DNA of 64,000 nt from Oscillospiraceae bacterium (GTDB taxonomy: Bacteria; Bacillota; Clostridia; Oscillospirales; Oscillospiraceae), in NCBI GenBank assembly GCA_017432615.1, contig JAFRIV010000012.1:1-64000 (forward strand). Direction: 5' to 3'. The position numbers and the translations under genes are program-made. Under the pieces are notes generated by a model. That model saw only the letters and a list, made by a program, of their open reading frames with translations. It searched no databases and was not told the DNA's origin. Shown here piece by piece: positions 17,574 to 26,434 of the stretch (within the stretch, counting starts at the first letter, position 1; each line of letters starts with the position of its first letter).

Positions 17574-18614
17574 ATGAAGAATCAAATAGACCGGAGACGT
17601 TTTTTTTTCTGTCTGGCTTTCCTGGTGTTTGTACTGAGCATCCTGCTGGTGCTGAATCTGCTTTCCGGAAGTACCTGTATTCCCTCCCGCGCGGTGTTTT
17701 CTGCTCTCTTTTCAACAACACCGGAGCCGACGGCGGAAATGCGTATTATCCGGCAGATCCGTCTGCCGCGGCTTTTCTCGGCTGCACTTCTGGGAGGGGC
17801 GTTGTCAGTATCCGGGTACCTTCTGCAGACTTTTTTTGCAAACCCGATTGCAGGCCCGTTCGTTTTGGGAATATCTTCCGGAGCAAAACTGACAGTTGCC
17901 CTGACGATGATATTCTGCCTGGCGAGAGGTATATCTCTTACATCTCTCGGCATGGTGACAGCAGCGTTTTGCGGAGCCTTGCTCTCCATGATGGTGGTCC
18001 TGTTTGCCAGCCGCTGGCTAAAAAATATGGCGTTCCTTATCGTTTGCGGCGTCATGATCGGCTATATCTGTTCCGCCGTGACCGAGGTTGCTGTCACGTT
18101 CGCAGATGACAGCAATATCGTCAATCTGCATAACTGGTCGATGGGCAGTTTTTCCGGTATTGAATGGAAAGATCTCACCATTGCCGGGGTTTTTGTCCTC
18201 CTGGCTATGGCTGGTACGGTTTTTCTGATAAAACCAATCAATGCGTATCGGCTTGGAGAGTCCTATGCAAGAAGTATGGGAGTGAATATCCTGTCATTCC
18301 GAGTGGAGCTGATCCTGCTGGCCAGTATTCTCGCGGCAACCGTTACGGCATTTGCCGGCCCTATTTCTTTCGTCGGCATTGCGGTGCCACACCTTATTCG
18401 AAGCATGCTTCGCTCGGAAAGACCGCATTATATGCTCCCAACCTGTTTCCTCGGAGGAGCCGTCTTCTGCCTGTTTTGTGACTGGATCGCGCGCAGCCTT
18501 TTTGCACCGACGGAGCTGAGTATCAGCACTGTGACGGCTTTGTTTGGAGCACCAATCGTGATTCGATTGATGCTTTCGCGAAGAAGGGAGGATCGAACCA
18601 ATGGATGTGCATGA
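17574..18614 (+). CDS. FecCD/BtuC-family ABC transporter permease
   Basis: 346 aa, about ten hydrophobic helices, typical BtuC length. Family blocks: RLPRLFSAALLGGALSVSGY, LQTFFANPIAGPFVLGISSGA, GPISFVGIAVPHLIR and the coupling-helix region before it. It should form the membrane channel with the upstream binding protein and downstream ATPase. It starts 3 nt after the upstream gene and overlaps the next by 14 nt. Confidence 0.93.
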   Translation: MKNQIDRRRFFFCLAFLVFVLSILLVLNLLSGSTCIPSRAVFSALFSTTPEPTAEMRIIRQIRLPRLFSAALLGGALSVSGYLLQTFFANPIAGPFVLGISSGAKLTVALTMIFCLARGISLTSLGMVTAAFCGALLSMMVVLFASRWLKNMAFLIVCGVMIGYICSAVTEVAVTFADDSNIVNLHNWSMGSFSGIEWKDLTIAGVFVLLAMAGTVFLIKPINAYRLGESYARSMGVNILSFRVELILLASILAATVTAFAGPISFVGIAVPHLIRSMLRSERPHYMLPTCFLGGAVFCLFCDWIARSLFAPTELSISTVTALFGAPIVIRLMLSRRREDRTNGCA

Positions 18615-19716
18615 AATCCTTCGTACGAAGGCACTTTCCGTCGGGTATGGAAAACAGAAAATCGTGGAAGACGTCTCCTTTTCAGCCCGTCCGGGAGAAA
18701 TCATCTGCCTGATCGCTCCTAACGGAGAAGGAAAATCCACATTACTGAAAACATTGCTTCGGCAGCTTCCTCCGCTTGCCGGTGCAGTCTGGGTGGATGA
18801 TCTTCCCCTTACGCACGTTAAAGAGGAAGAATTTGCCAAAAGCTGTGCGGCTGTTTTGACACAGCGCGTGAATCCTGAAATGATGCGCTGTGAGGAGGTG
18901 ATCGCCACAGGAAGATATCCCTATACAGGCCGTCTCGGCATACTCTCGACGCATGATCGCCGGATCGTTGAAGAAATCATTCAGCTTGTCGGAATTGAAT
19001 CGATCCGGCAGCAGGTTTTCAACCAAATCAGTGACGGGCAACGCCAACGGATCATGCTGGCCCGTGCTTTGTGCCAGGAACCGAAGCTCCTTCTTATGGA
19101 TGAACCGACATCGTTTTTGGATCTGTACAACAAACTGGAATTTCTTCATCTGCTGCGCAGCCTCGTGCGGGAAAAACAGTTAGCTGTCGTCATGTCTCTC
19201 CATGAACTGGATCTGGCACAAAAGTATGCAGATACCATCATCTGCCTGAAAAGCGGCAGAATTGATCGCTGCGGCCCACCGGAGGAGATCTTTTCCGGAA
19301 ATTATATTGAAGAACTCTACGGTGTAAAAAACGGAAGCTACAATGCCCTGTTCGGGTCAGCGGAACCGTGCTCCGTAACCGGAGATCCTGAGATTTTCGT
19401 CCTTGGCGGCGGCGGCACGGGGATCCCTGTCTTCCGCCGGCTTCAGCGTGCAGGTATCCCTTTCGCAACCGGTGTTCTGCAGGAAAATGATCTGGACTAT
19501 CCGGTCGCCAGAGCATTGAGCGCAACAGTAATTGCGGAAAGAGCTTTTGAACCCGTTTCTGACGGAAAGCTGTCGGAAGCTCTGTCTGTTTTTCATCAAT
19601 GCCGCGGCATGATCTGCACGCTAAGCCGTTTCGGTTCTGACAATCAAAAAAACCGGCTACTCTTGGAGGAAGCCAAAAGGAGCAACCGGCTTTTGACCGT
19701 AAATCAGCTTGTCTAA
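18601..19716 (+). CDS. ABC transporter ATPase (BtuD/FecE-type) with C-terminal extension
   Basis: 371 aa. The ATPase core fills residues 1 to about 255. Walker A is APNGEGKST (39-47; the usual first Gly is Ala and the middle Ala is Glu). The signature is SDGQRQR, and Walker B is LLLMDEPTS. Beyond it is an extra domain of about 105 residues beginning IFVLGGGGTGIPVFRRL. It is glycine-rich and Rossmann-like and absent from ordinary BtuD. It is the last gene of the cobalamin operon. The extension may sense ligand or bind a nucleotide or tetrapyrrole; this is inference only. Confidence 0.9.
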   Translation: MDVHEILRTKALSVGYGKQKIVEDVSFSARPGEIICLIAPNGEGKSTLLKTLLRQLPPLAGAVWVDDLPLTHVKEEEFAKSCAAVLTQRVNPEMMRCEEVIATGRYPYTGRLGILSTHDRRIVEEIIQLVGIESIRQQVFNQISDGQRQRIMLARALCQEPKLLLMDEPTSFLDLYNKLEFLHLLRSLVREKQLAVVMSLHELDLAQKYADTIICLKSGRIDRCGPPEEIFSGNYIEELYGVKNGSYNALFGSAEPCSVTGDPEIFVLGGGGTGIPVFRRLQRAGIPFATGVLQENDLDYPVARALSATVIAERAFEPVSDGKLSEALSVFHQCRGMICTLSRFGSDNQKNRLLLEEAKRSNRLLTVNQLV

Positions 19717-19751
19717 GACCAAACTGCCTGAATCTTAGTTTGCCGTAAATA

Positions 19752-19961
19752 TCAATTGTAAGGGGTGATGATCACCGGATCGGAAGAGGAATCCGTAAAA
19801 ATCGGAAGGGGTTCGCCGTGAACCAATCCCCCATGAATCAGGGCACTTTCTCCAATCCGGGCAGAATCCATGCTCTTTTTTTGGGGTGTGAGAGCACCGG
19901 CTATCAAAGAAAAAAACAGTACGATCAGAAAGCCGGCCAGTATCAGCTGTTTTACGTTCAT
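19752..19961 (-). CDS. Small single-pass membrane protein, unknown
   Basis: 69 aa: one N-terminal hydrophobic helix (residues 5-24) and a short hydrophilic outside or inside tail. GGAG lies before the ATG, which overlaps the stop of the upstream small gene by 4 nt, so the two are probably translated together. I do not recognise a family. It is convergent with the end of the cobalamin operon. Confidence 0.6.
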   Translation of the reverse strand: MNVKQLILAGFLIVLFFSLIAGALTPQKKSMDSARIGESALIHGGLVHGEPLPIFTDSSSDPVIITPYN

Positions 19962-20185
19962 TCTGTTTCTCCTTCGTTTATGTCTGGAGAAGCATCACAA
20001 GAGGCATTCTCCATTTCTGCATCTGTTGCAGATACTGAGTCTTCCTCAGACTGTTTCTTCCATTCTTCTTCCCGCTCCTGCTGAAGCGTGATGATGTCTT
20101 CCTTCAGACGGTCTGCAGTCATAAGCAGACCGACAAGAGATCCGATCAGCGCAAGGCCTGCGGCCAGAAAACGGCGTTGTAACAT
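19958..20185 (-). CDS. Small membrane-anchored acidic protein, unknown
   Basis: 75 aa: a hydrophobic helix (residues 5-24), then a charged segment likely to be helical or coiled-coil (RLKEDIITLQQEREEEW) and a Ser/Asp/Glu-rich tail. A strong Shine-Dalgarno (GAAAGGAG) precedes the ATG, which supports a real gene. First gene of a two-gene unit with 19752-19961. No recognised family. Confidence 0.65.
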   Translation of the reverse strand: MLQRRFLAAGLALIGSLVGLLMTADRLKEDIITLQQEREEEWKKQSEEDSVSATDAEMENASCDASPDINEGETE

Positions 20186-20219
20186 ATTCTTTTACTCCTT
20201 TCAATCGATAGGGTTTTTC

Positions 20220-20248
20220 TTGCAATCATTTCCAAATTCTGGTAGGAT
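20220..20248 (+). promoter_or_regulatory. Candidate promoter for the Nudix gene
   Basis: TTGCAA (20220-20225), 17-nt spacer, TAGGAT (20243-20248), about 36 nt before the start codon. Confidence 0.5.
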
Positions 20249-20284
20249 ACTCCCGGGAATTTTAGGAAAGTAAGGGAACAGCTT

Positions 20285-20788
20285 ATGGAAATGAACTATT
20301 GTATGCAGTGCGGCACAAAACTTGTTTTTCGCCAACACAGCGAAGAAGGATTGGTTCCTTACTGTGATAAATGCGGGGAATACCGTTACCCGGTTTTTAA
20401 TTCGGCAGTCAGCATGATCGTTACGAACCGGAGCCGGGACAAGATCCTGCTGATTCAACAGTATTCCAGACCTTTTTTCGTACTGACAGCCGGTTATGTA
20501 AACAAAGGGGAAGAAGCAGAACATGCAGCTGCCCGTGAAATTCAGGAAGAACTGGGAATGACGGTGGAGACGTTGTCTTTCAACCACAGCCATTATTTTG
20601 CGCCTTCCAATACATTGATGCTGAATTTTACAGCCACCGTGCTGGAGGAAGAAGCTCACCCGAACTGGGAGGTGGATCTGTGGCAATGGTTTACCGTGGA
20701 AGAAGCCGTAAAAAACATCAAACCCCACAGCCTGGCGGAAGCTTTTTTAAATGGCTATCTTACAGGAAAGTATCATTTCCCAGCATAA
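20285..20788 (+). CDS. Nudix hydrolase with N-terminal zinc ribbon (NudC-like)
   Basis: 167 aa. Cys6, Cys9, Cys27 and Cys30 form a zinc ribbon. The Nudix box spans GYVNKGEEAEHAAAREIQEELGM in two parts, with the invariant Gly, Glu, Arg-Glu and Glu-Glu-x-Gly. The layout resembles NADH pyrophosphatase/NAD-decapping NudC but is shorter, so the substrate is uncertain. It is a single gene between divergent small proteins and an acidic protein. Confidence 0.85.
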   Translation: MEMNYCMQCGTKLVFRQHSEEGLVPYCDKCGEYRYPVFNSAVSMIVTNRSRDKILLIQQYSRPFFVLTAGYVNKGEEAEHAAAREIQEELGMTVETLSFNHSHYFAPSNTLMLNFTATVLEEEAHPNWEVDLWQWFTVEEAVKNIKPHSLAEAFLNGYLTGKYHFPA

Positions 20789-20915
20789 ATTCTCTTTTCT
20801 TTATCATATCAGAGTGAGAATAATTCCTCAAGGACATAAATGTAAATAATCCGTTTACAGCGCAGAAATTATGCAGTATAATGATAAACATCAAATCGGG
20901 AGGAATAATAGAAAA

Positions 20916-21536
20916 ATGGAGTATAAAGGAGAAAGAGAGATCAAAGTAGACGATGTTACGAATGCTTTTTTTGCAAGAGCAGCTTCTGCCATTCTGGATG
21001 ATCTGGAGTTCGATTTTGATCTGGCAGAGATCGTTTACGGTGACGAAGAAGAAATCGACCTCGACATCGATGGGGAAGACTGGGTGATCTGCTATGATCA
21101 GGATGAAGACGGTTTCCATTTTCATCTCCTTACCGGTGAGGAATTTGATGATCAGTATTATCAGTATGCTGCATATGACGACGATGATTCCCCGGAGGAC
21201 GAATTCAATGATGAAGACTGGTTTTCCGACATCGATGGGGAAGAGAATGACGAAGAATATGAAGGAAGCCGGATCATTCAAGCTTCGGAGGACGTCAGTA
21301 TCTTCCATATCATGTCACTTGCTTCCGTGCTTGACGGCGCAGAGATCGACTTTGAAGTCGCTTCCATCGAACAGGCTAATAATCAGCAGATGACGGTTGA
21401 CATTGACGGGGATAAAGTAGTCCTCGGTGAAAAGCAGGAGGACGGCAATCGTTATCTGGCTTTTCTGGAAGGTGACGATGAAGACAAAGAGAAAAACGAT
21501 AAGAACAGTGAAATCATCCCCTTTCACCGGAGATAG
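20916..21536 (+). CDS. Acidic protein with two copies of an unrecognised domain
   Basis: 206 aa, strongly acidic. Start ATG 20916 follows GGGAGGA. An N-terminal unit (residues about 12-75: VTNAFFARAASAILDDLEFDF, then IDLDIDGEDWVI, and YDQDEDGFHFHLL) is echoed after an Asp/Glu-rich linker by a C-terminal unit (DVSIFHIMSLASVLDGAEIDF, MTVDIDGDKVVLG, QEDGNRYLAFLEG). I see no catalytic motif and do not recognise the family. It resembles a small cytosolic structural or regulatory protein. Confidence 0.7.
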   Translation: MEYKGEREIKVDDVTNAFFARAASAILDDLEFDFDLAEIVYGDEEEIDLDIDGEDWVICYDQDEDGFHFHLLTGEEFDDQYYQYAAYDDDDSPEDEFNDEDWFSDIDGEENDEEYEGSRIIQASEDVSIFHIMSLASVLDGAEIDFEVASIEQANNQQMTVDIDGDKVVLGEKQEDGNRYLAFLEGDDEDKEKNDKNSEIIPFHRR

Positions 21537-21611
21537 GAAATAAAAAAAGCTGTTTTTATCCGACCAAACTTTTTCCAAATCTCGAACAATCCGAAAATCA
21601 AACGGCAATGA

Positions 21612-21654
21612 AAAACACAGCTGCTTTCGAGGAGATCTTAAGCAGCTGTGTTTT
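21612..21654. terminator. Bidirectional intrinsic terminator
   Basis: AAAACACAGCTGCTT (from 21612) and its complement AAGCAGCTGTGTTTT (to 21654) form a 15-bp stem with A/T flanks on both sides. It lies between the convergent genes ending at 21536 and 21684. Confidence 0.88.
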
Positions 21655-21683
21655 CAATTCTCTGTACGAAAATCAGAATCTGT

Positions 21684-22097
21684 TTATACAGCAAGTTCCT
21701 TTAAAATTGCCGGTGCGGTTTCTGCATCGGTAGAAACACTGACAACGAAATCAATATTTTCTTTCTCGGCAAAGCCCTTCAACCAGGAGAAAAATGCGGT
21801 AAGCGATTCTTCACTCTTGTCATGAACAAGTTTCAGAAAATTGTCAATGAAGATATGCGTAATATCATAATTGCCGGAATGAATCCCGCAGATAGCTCCT
21901 TTCAGAAATTCATAGGAGCCGATATCATAAATACCTGCATCAATCAGCCGCGCCTGATAAGGAATATCAAAAGTAAGCTTCCTGTCTTTTTCAATGACAA
22001 CAACATCTCCGTTTCCTTCCCTCACAGCTTCAATGACAAGGTCCACGAGCTTTTTGGTCTTCCCAGAGCCCTTGGCCCCCATAATTACCTTGACCAT
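21684..22097 (-). CDS. Small P-loop NTPase-like protein, unknown function
   Basis: 137 aa. GAKGSGKT (residues 7-14) is a clear Walker A, and THIFIDNFLKL is a likely Walker B strand with Asp. Single-domain, compact alpha/beta pattern reminiscent of thymidine-kinase-like or RecA-like P-loop proteins. Such short proteins are common in Clostridia without a defined function. It lies upstream of the terminator at 21612 and downstream of mnmA, in the same direction. Confidence 0.7.
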   Translation of the reverse strand: MVKVIMGAKGSGKTKKLVDLVIEAVREGNGDVVVIEKDRKLTFDIPYQARLIDAGIYDIGSYEFLKGAICGIHSGNYDITHIFIDNFLKLVHDKSEESLTAFFSWLKGFAEKENIDFVVSVSTDAETAPAILKELAV

Positions 22098-22210
22098 GTT
22101 GAAAAGATCTCCTTTTTATAGTTTGAGGATACGAATTTCTTCGTTATTTATATACTACCATTTTTCCGAACTTTCATCAAGCCTATAAAAGAAAAATAAC
22201 TGTAAAGGAT

Positions 22211-23209
22211 TCAAAGTATGTAACCGCCGCCTAAAACACGATCCTTCAGATAAAGAACGGCGCTTTGCCCGGGGGCAGGTGCCCGTACTGGCTCTTCACA
22301 GCGGATCCGGACAGTACCGTCATCGAGAATGCTGGCAGTGCAGGCGGGGTTTTCCCATTTCGTGTGCCGGACGCGTACTGTAGCGGATATTTTCGCTTTC
22401 GGAGTGTTACACAGCCAATGAAACTCCCGCACAAGGATTTCCTTATGAAATAATTCTTCCCACCAGGATAATTCAATGATGTTTTCCCGGGCATCAATTC
22501 TGGAGATATATACTTTCCGCCCGTCGATCAGCCCCGGAAAACGCTGTCCAACCGTGTAACATACAATACCGCGGTGGGTGCCTACCTCCTGACCGTGCAG
22601 CAAGACTTTTCCCGGCGGCGGGAGAACAGTTCTACGGCTGAGCCAGCCGATATAGTCCTTGTCAGGAATAAAACAGATCTCCATGCTGTCCGGCTTATGT
22701 GCAACCGGCAGAGAAAACGTTTCTGCCATAGAGCGTACCTCACGCTTGGAAAACGAACCAAGAGGGAGAAGAAGGTGATCCAACTGTTCCCGGCGGATCC
22801 TGCAGAGCATATAGCTTTGATCATTCTCCGGATGCCCCTTGTAAAGACAGCCGTTTGCTACGCGGGCATAATGTCCGGTCGCTATGTACCCGGCGCCTGC
22901 CTTATCGGCAAAGGCAAGCAGGTTTTTAAACTTCATGGCAGGATTACATAGGATACAGGGATTCGGCGTTTCTCCCCGAAGATATGCCTGCTGAAAAGCC
23001 AGACATACTTTCTCTTCAAGTTCCTGACGGACATCGAGGATCTCCAGCGGGATACCGATATAAGAAGCGGTGTTTTCCGCACTCTGCCTTGCAGCAGCAT
23101 CCGTATTATCCAGATAAAGGCCGATTACATCATATCCGGCATTACGAAGCAATACTGCACATACAGCAGAGTCCACACCGCCGGAAAAACCGAGAACTAC
23201 TTTGTTCAT
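22211..23209 (-). CDS. mnmA: tRNA-specific 2-thiouridylase
   Basis: 332 aa. Adds sulfur to U34 of tRNA-Lys, -Glu and -Gln. The PP-loop is [10 protein letters not shown] (residues 8-17). [12 protein letters not shown] holds the first catalytic cysteine and SMEICFIPD the second. [11 protein letters not shown] and YTVGQRFPG are further family blocks. It overlaps mnmG by 4 nt, so both U34 modification enzymes are made together. tRNA-Lys(TTT) and tRNA-Gln(TTG), their targets, lie 5 kb away. Confidence 0.94.
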   Translation of the reverse strand: MNKVVLGFSGGVDSAVCAVLLRNAGYDVIGLYLDNTDAAARQSAENTASYIGIPLEILDVRQELEEKVCLAFQQAYLRGETPNPCILCNPAMKFKNLLAFADKAGAGYIATGHYARVANGCLYKGHPENDQSYMLCRIRREQLDHLLLPLGSFSKREVRSMAETFSLPVAHKPDSMEICFIPDKDYIGWLSRRTVLPPPGKVLLHGQEVGTHRGIVCYTVGQRFPGLIDGRKVYISRIDARENIIELSWWEELFHKEILVREFHWLCNTPKAKISATVRVRHTKWENPACTASILDDGTVRIRCEEPVRAPAPGQSAVLYLKDRVLGGGYIL

Positions 23210-25077
23210 ATACGGCTCTCCAGATAGATCATTAATACGCTGATATCTGCCGGCGATACACCGGAGATCCTGCCTGCCCGGCCGAAGTTTTCCGGCCGGA
23301 TCTTTTTCAGTTTTTCGCGGGCTTCCAGCCGAAGTCCGGAAACGGCATCATAATCCAGATCGGAAGGGATCGGGCGATCTTCCAGTTTGGAAAATTCTTC
23401 AATCTGCTTGAGCTGCCGGTGAATATAGCCTTCATATTTGAGGCTGATCTCCACTTCGTGAAGAACAGGTTTATCATAAACAGGGCGATCTTTGTCAAAA
23501 GGAGCCAACATGGCATAATCGAGCTGTGGGCGGCGGATCAGATCGGCCAGGGATACCCCGGTGCTGACCGATGTTGTACCGTGTTCGGTCAAAAAAATAT
23601 TCAAGTCTTCAGAAGGAGAAAGATGGGTAAGGGAAAGCCGGTTTACCTCCTGACGGACAAGTTCATATTTTTCCTGAACGGCATCATAGCGTTCCTGCGA
23701 AACAAGACCGATCTGCAGCCCAATTCCGCAGAGACGAAGATCTGCGTTATCCTGCCGCTGCAGTAGCCGGTACTCGCTGCGTGAAGTCATCATCCGATAG
23801 GGTTCATTAGTGCCCTTCGTTACCAGATCGTCGATCAGAATGCCGATATATCCGTCGCTCCTGCGCAAGATCAGCGGCGGCCTGCCCTGAATCTTCAAGG
23901 CAGCATTTACACCGGCTACAAACCCTTGAACGGCAGCCTCTTCATAACCGGAAGATCCGTTGAACTGCCCCGCACCGTATAACCCGCTGATCTGTTTGCT
24001 TTCCAGCGTAGCCTTCAACTCTGTGGGGTCGATACAGTCATACTCAATAGCATAGGCAGGCCTGGTCATTTCAGCGTGCTCCAATCCGGGAATCGTATGG
24101 AGCATGGCAATCTGAACTTCTTCCGGCAGGGAAGAGGAAAAGCCCTGAATATACAGTTCTTCTGTATGAAGACCCATGGGTTCAATGAAAAGCTGATGCC
24201 TTTTTTTGTCGGCAAATGTCATGACCTTGGTTTCTATACTAGGGCAGTAACGCGGCCCGATCCCTTCTATTACTCCGGAATAAATCGGGCTGCGATCAAG
24301 ATTCTCCCGAATGATCGCATGAGTCGCTTCATTGGTATAGGTAAGATAACAGACGGCTTTGTTCTCGGGCGGGACCGTCGTCGAGAAGGAAAAACCTTCC
24401 GGATTGCTATCTCCTTCCTGAATCTCCATCCTGGAAAAATCAACCGTCCTGCGGTTTACACGCGGGGGCGTGCCTGTTTTGAAACGCCGCATTCCAAGTC
24501 CAAGATCACGCAATTGCCCGGCCAGAGACACGGCAGGAGATAATCCATCCGGACCGGAAGAGCGAATCAGCTCTCCGGTAATTGTCCGGCCGTCCAGATA
24601 GGTACCCGTTGCAAGGATTACGGCTTTGCATCTGTAAGTAGCGCCCGTACCCGTCGTGACGAAAGCAACCTGTCCGTTTTCCACGCCGAGTTCCACCACT
24701 TCAGCCTGCTTGACGAGCAGATGCTCCTGCTTTTCCAGGGTGTGCTTCATCACTTCCTGGTAACGCCTGCGGTCCGCCTGTGCCCGCAGAGAGTATACAG
24801 CAGGGCCTTTCCCAAGATTCAGCATGCGGTACTGAATGCAGGCTTTATCGGCAGCTTTCGCCATTTCACCGCCCAGAGCATCCAGTTCACGAACAAGGTG
24901 CCCCTTCCCGGTGCCGCCGATTGCAGGGTTGCAGGGCATGTTTCCTACACTGTCCAGATTTACAGTGAAGCAGATCGTATTCAGGCCAAGTCGCGCTGCA
25001 GCAAGGGAAGCTTCAATTCCCGCGTGTCCTGCACCGATCACGGCAATATCAAATTGTCCGGCATTAAATTTTTTCAT
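23206..25077 (-). CDS. mnmG: tRNA uridine 5-carboxymethylaminomethyl modification enzyme
   Basis: 623 aa flavoprotein. The start is set at ATG 25077 ([25 protein letters not shown]), where the FAD-binding Rossmann motif begins in the usual place. A longer in-frame start would add 34 non-conserved residues. [31 protein letters not shown]-like [27 protein letters not shown] and [18 protein letters not shown] are MnmG signatures. It works with MnmE to modify U34. The downstream partner mnmA overlaps it. Confidence 0.95.
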   Translation of the reverse strand: MKKFNAGQFDIAVIGAGHAGIEASLAAARLGLNTICFTVNLDSVGNMPCNPAIGGTGKGHLVRELDALGGEMAKAADKACIQYRMLNLGKGPAVYSLRAQADRRRYQEVMKHTLEKQEHLLVKQAEVVELGVENGQVAFVTTGTGATYRCKAVILATGTYLDGRTITGELIRSSGPDGLSPAVSLAGQLRDLGLGMRRFKTGTPPRVNRRTVDFSRMEIQEGDSNPEGFSFSTTVPPENKAVCYLTYTNEATHAIIRENLDRSPIYSGVIEGIGPRYCPSIETKVMTFADKKRHQLFIEPMGLHTEELYIQGFSSSLPEEVQIAMLHTIPGLEHAEMTRPAYAIEYDCIDPTELKATLESKQISGLYGAGQFNGSSGYEEAAVQGFVAGVNAALKIQGRPPLILRRSDGYIGILIDDLVTKGTNEPYRMMTSRSEYRLLQRQDNADLRLCGIGLQIGLVSQERYDAVQEKYELVRQEVNRLSLTHLSPSEDLNIFLTEHGTTSVSTGVSLADLIRRPQLDYAMLAPFDKDRPVYDKPVLHEVEISLKYEGYIHRQLKQIEEFSKLEDRPIPSDLDYDAVSGLRLEAREKLKKIRPENFGRAGRISGVSPADISVLMIYLESRI

Positions 25078-25095
25078 GAAAAGAATTATAAATTC

Positions 25096-25124
25096 TTGAC
25101 CTTGGGAAATCAAGAGCATATAAT
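25096..25124 (+). promoter_or_regulatory. Promoter of the secreted anchored protein
   Basis: TTGACC (25096-25101), 17-nt spacer, TATAAT (25119-25124), 45 nt before ATG 25170. Confidence 0.75.
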
Positions 25125-25169
25125 AAAAAATACTTGGAGAATTTGAGAATAGCTGTAAGGAGAGACCTA

Positions 25170-26387
25170 ATGAAGACAAAAAAACTCATTGCAGCTTTAA
25201 TGGCCTTGTTTTTGTTTATTCCGATACTGGCAGTACCTGCCGCACATGCGGCGGAAGGTTTTCCCAAAGTTCAGTGCCAGACCTTTCCCGGAACAGGTGG
25301 CGCAGATCTGCCTTCGACCGGGCAGGATTATGATGCATTTTCATGCAGATGCATTACAGACGGGGTCTATGTTACAAGCTGGTCTATGGTCGATGAATCG
25401 GGAAACCAGTGTTCCGGTATCGTCCAGTATAAAAATTATACACTTTCTATTGCCGTTTCTTCAGACAGAGAAGACCGCGTGTTTACGGATGATACAAAAG
25501 CCACCATCAACGGAGTAGAGGCTTCCCTTTCTATTTCATCGGACGGCAAATCGGCAACCCTTACAAGGAAGATCCTGCCGAATTTGATTGCACCAACCAT
25601 CTGGCACAACCCGGATGATGAGGCGCATAACGCGGGGGAACTGTTTTCCTTTATCGCATCTGCATCTCCCACTTACACATCTTTCCAGTGGTATCTCGTG
25701 TCCCCATCCGGACAGGAACATCCGGCGGAATCGGTGACGACGCTTTTCCCCGGTACGGTATTTGACATCGCTGATCTGGGGAGAGGAGTCGGAGCCCGCT
25801 GTAATTTGTATTATGTGCCTGCGGAGATGGACGGCTGGTCCGTTTACTGCGTATTTAAAGTCGAATGGGCTGAAACAAAGACGGGGATGGGCCACATAGA
25901 AGTACTCAATGCAGCGCCGTCGACGCCGGAGCCTACACCGTTGCCGACGCCCGAACCAACCCCTCAGCCGACACCGGAACCGACCCTTCAGCCGGCAGCG
26001 GAAGCATCCCCGGAACCGGAACTTCCGGAAGGATTATATATAGGTGCCGAAGACTGGTCGAGTGTCTGGTCGTTCGACGAGGATTATCACTGGCATAAAA
26101 GCATGAATCTGAAAAGTGATGCTGTGAGCGATAAGGGGACGCACGATCTGGTCTGGTCGGAAACTGTCCGGCCGACCAAGAAAACAGAAGGCGAGGAAAC
26201 CGGAATCTGCAGTGTCTGCGGGTATACGACACATCGCCCGGTTATGTATTCCCGCGCGGCAAATCAGCCGGACTTTCTTCTGTGGGGTATTCTGGGGGTC
26301 GCCGGCCTCCTGCTCCTGTCTATGACCGTTATTTTTATACAGCTTCTCGCGGGTAATAGAGGAAAAAGAAAACGCAGAAGAAGCTGA
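25170..26387 (+). CDS. Secreted protein with Thr-Pro-Glu stalk and C-terminal membrane anchor
   Basis: 405 aa. Signal peptide at residues 1-28 (cut after AHAA or AHA). Residues about 30-250 are beta-rich, perhaps Ig-like, with three segments. A proline-rich stalk repeats [13 protein letters not shown] at residues about 252-290. Next come a small region with Trp and paired Cys (GICSVCGY), one transmembrane helix (residues about 375-395) and a basic tail ending RKRRRS. AAGGAG precedes ATG 25170; an upstream in-frame ATG at 25134 lacks support. No enzymatic motif was found. Confidence 0.75.
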   Translation: MKTKKLIAALMALFLFIPILAVPAAHAAEGFPKVQCQTFPGTGGADLPSTGQDYDAFSCRCITDGVYVTSWSMVDESGNQCSGIVQYKNYTLSIAVSSDREDRVFTDDTKATINGVEASLSISSDGKSATLTRKILPNLIAPTIWHNPDDEAHNAGELFSFIASASPTYTSFQWYLVSPSGQEHPAESVTTLFPGTVFDIADLGRGVGARCNLYYVPAEMDGWSVYCVFKVEWAETKTGMGHIEVLNAAPSTPEPTPLPTPEPTPQPTPEPTLQPAAEASPEPELPEGLYIGAEDWSSVWSFDEDYHWHKSMNLKSDAVSDKGTHDLVWSETVRPTKKTEGEETGICSVCGYTTHRPVMYSRAANQPDFLLWGILGVAGLLLLSMTVIFIQLLAGNRGKRKRRRS

Positions 26388-26393
26388 CAGAGA

Positions 26394-26430
26394 AAAAACT
26401 GTCTCAGATAGATTTCTGAGGCAGTTTTTC
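26394..26430. terminator. Bidirectional intrinsic terminator
   Basis: AAAAACTGTCTCAG and CTGAGGCAGTTTTT form a stem with A and T tracts on either side. It separates the convergent genes ending at 26387 and 26435. Confidence 0.85.
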
Positions 26431-26434
26431 AGCT

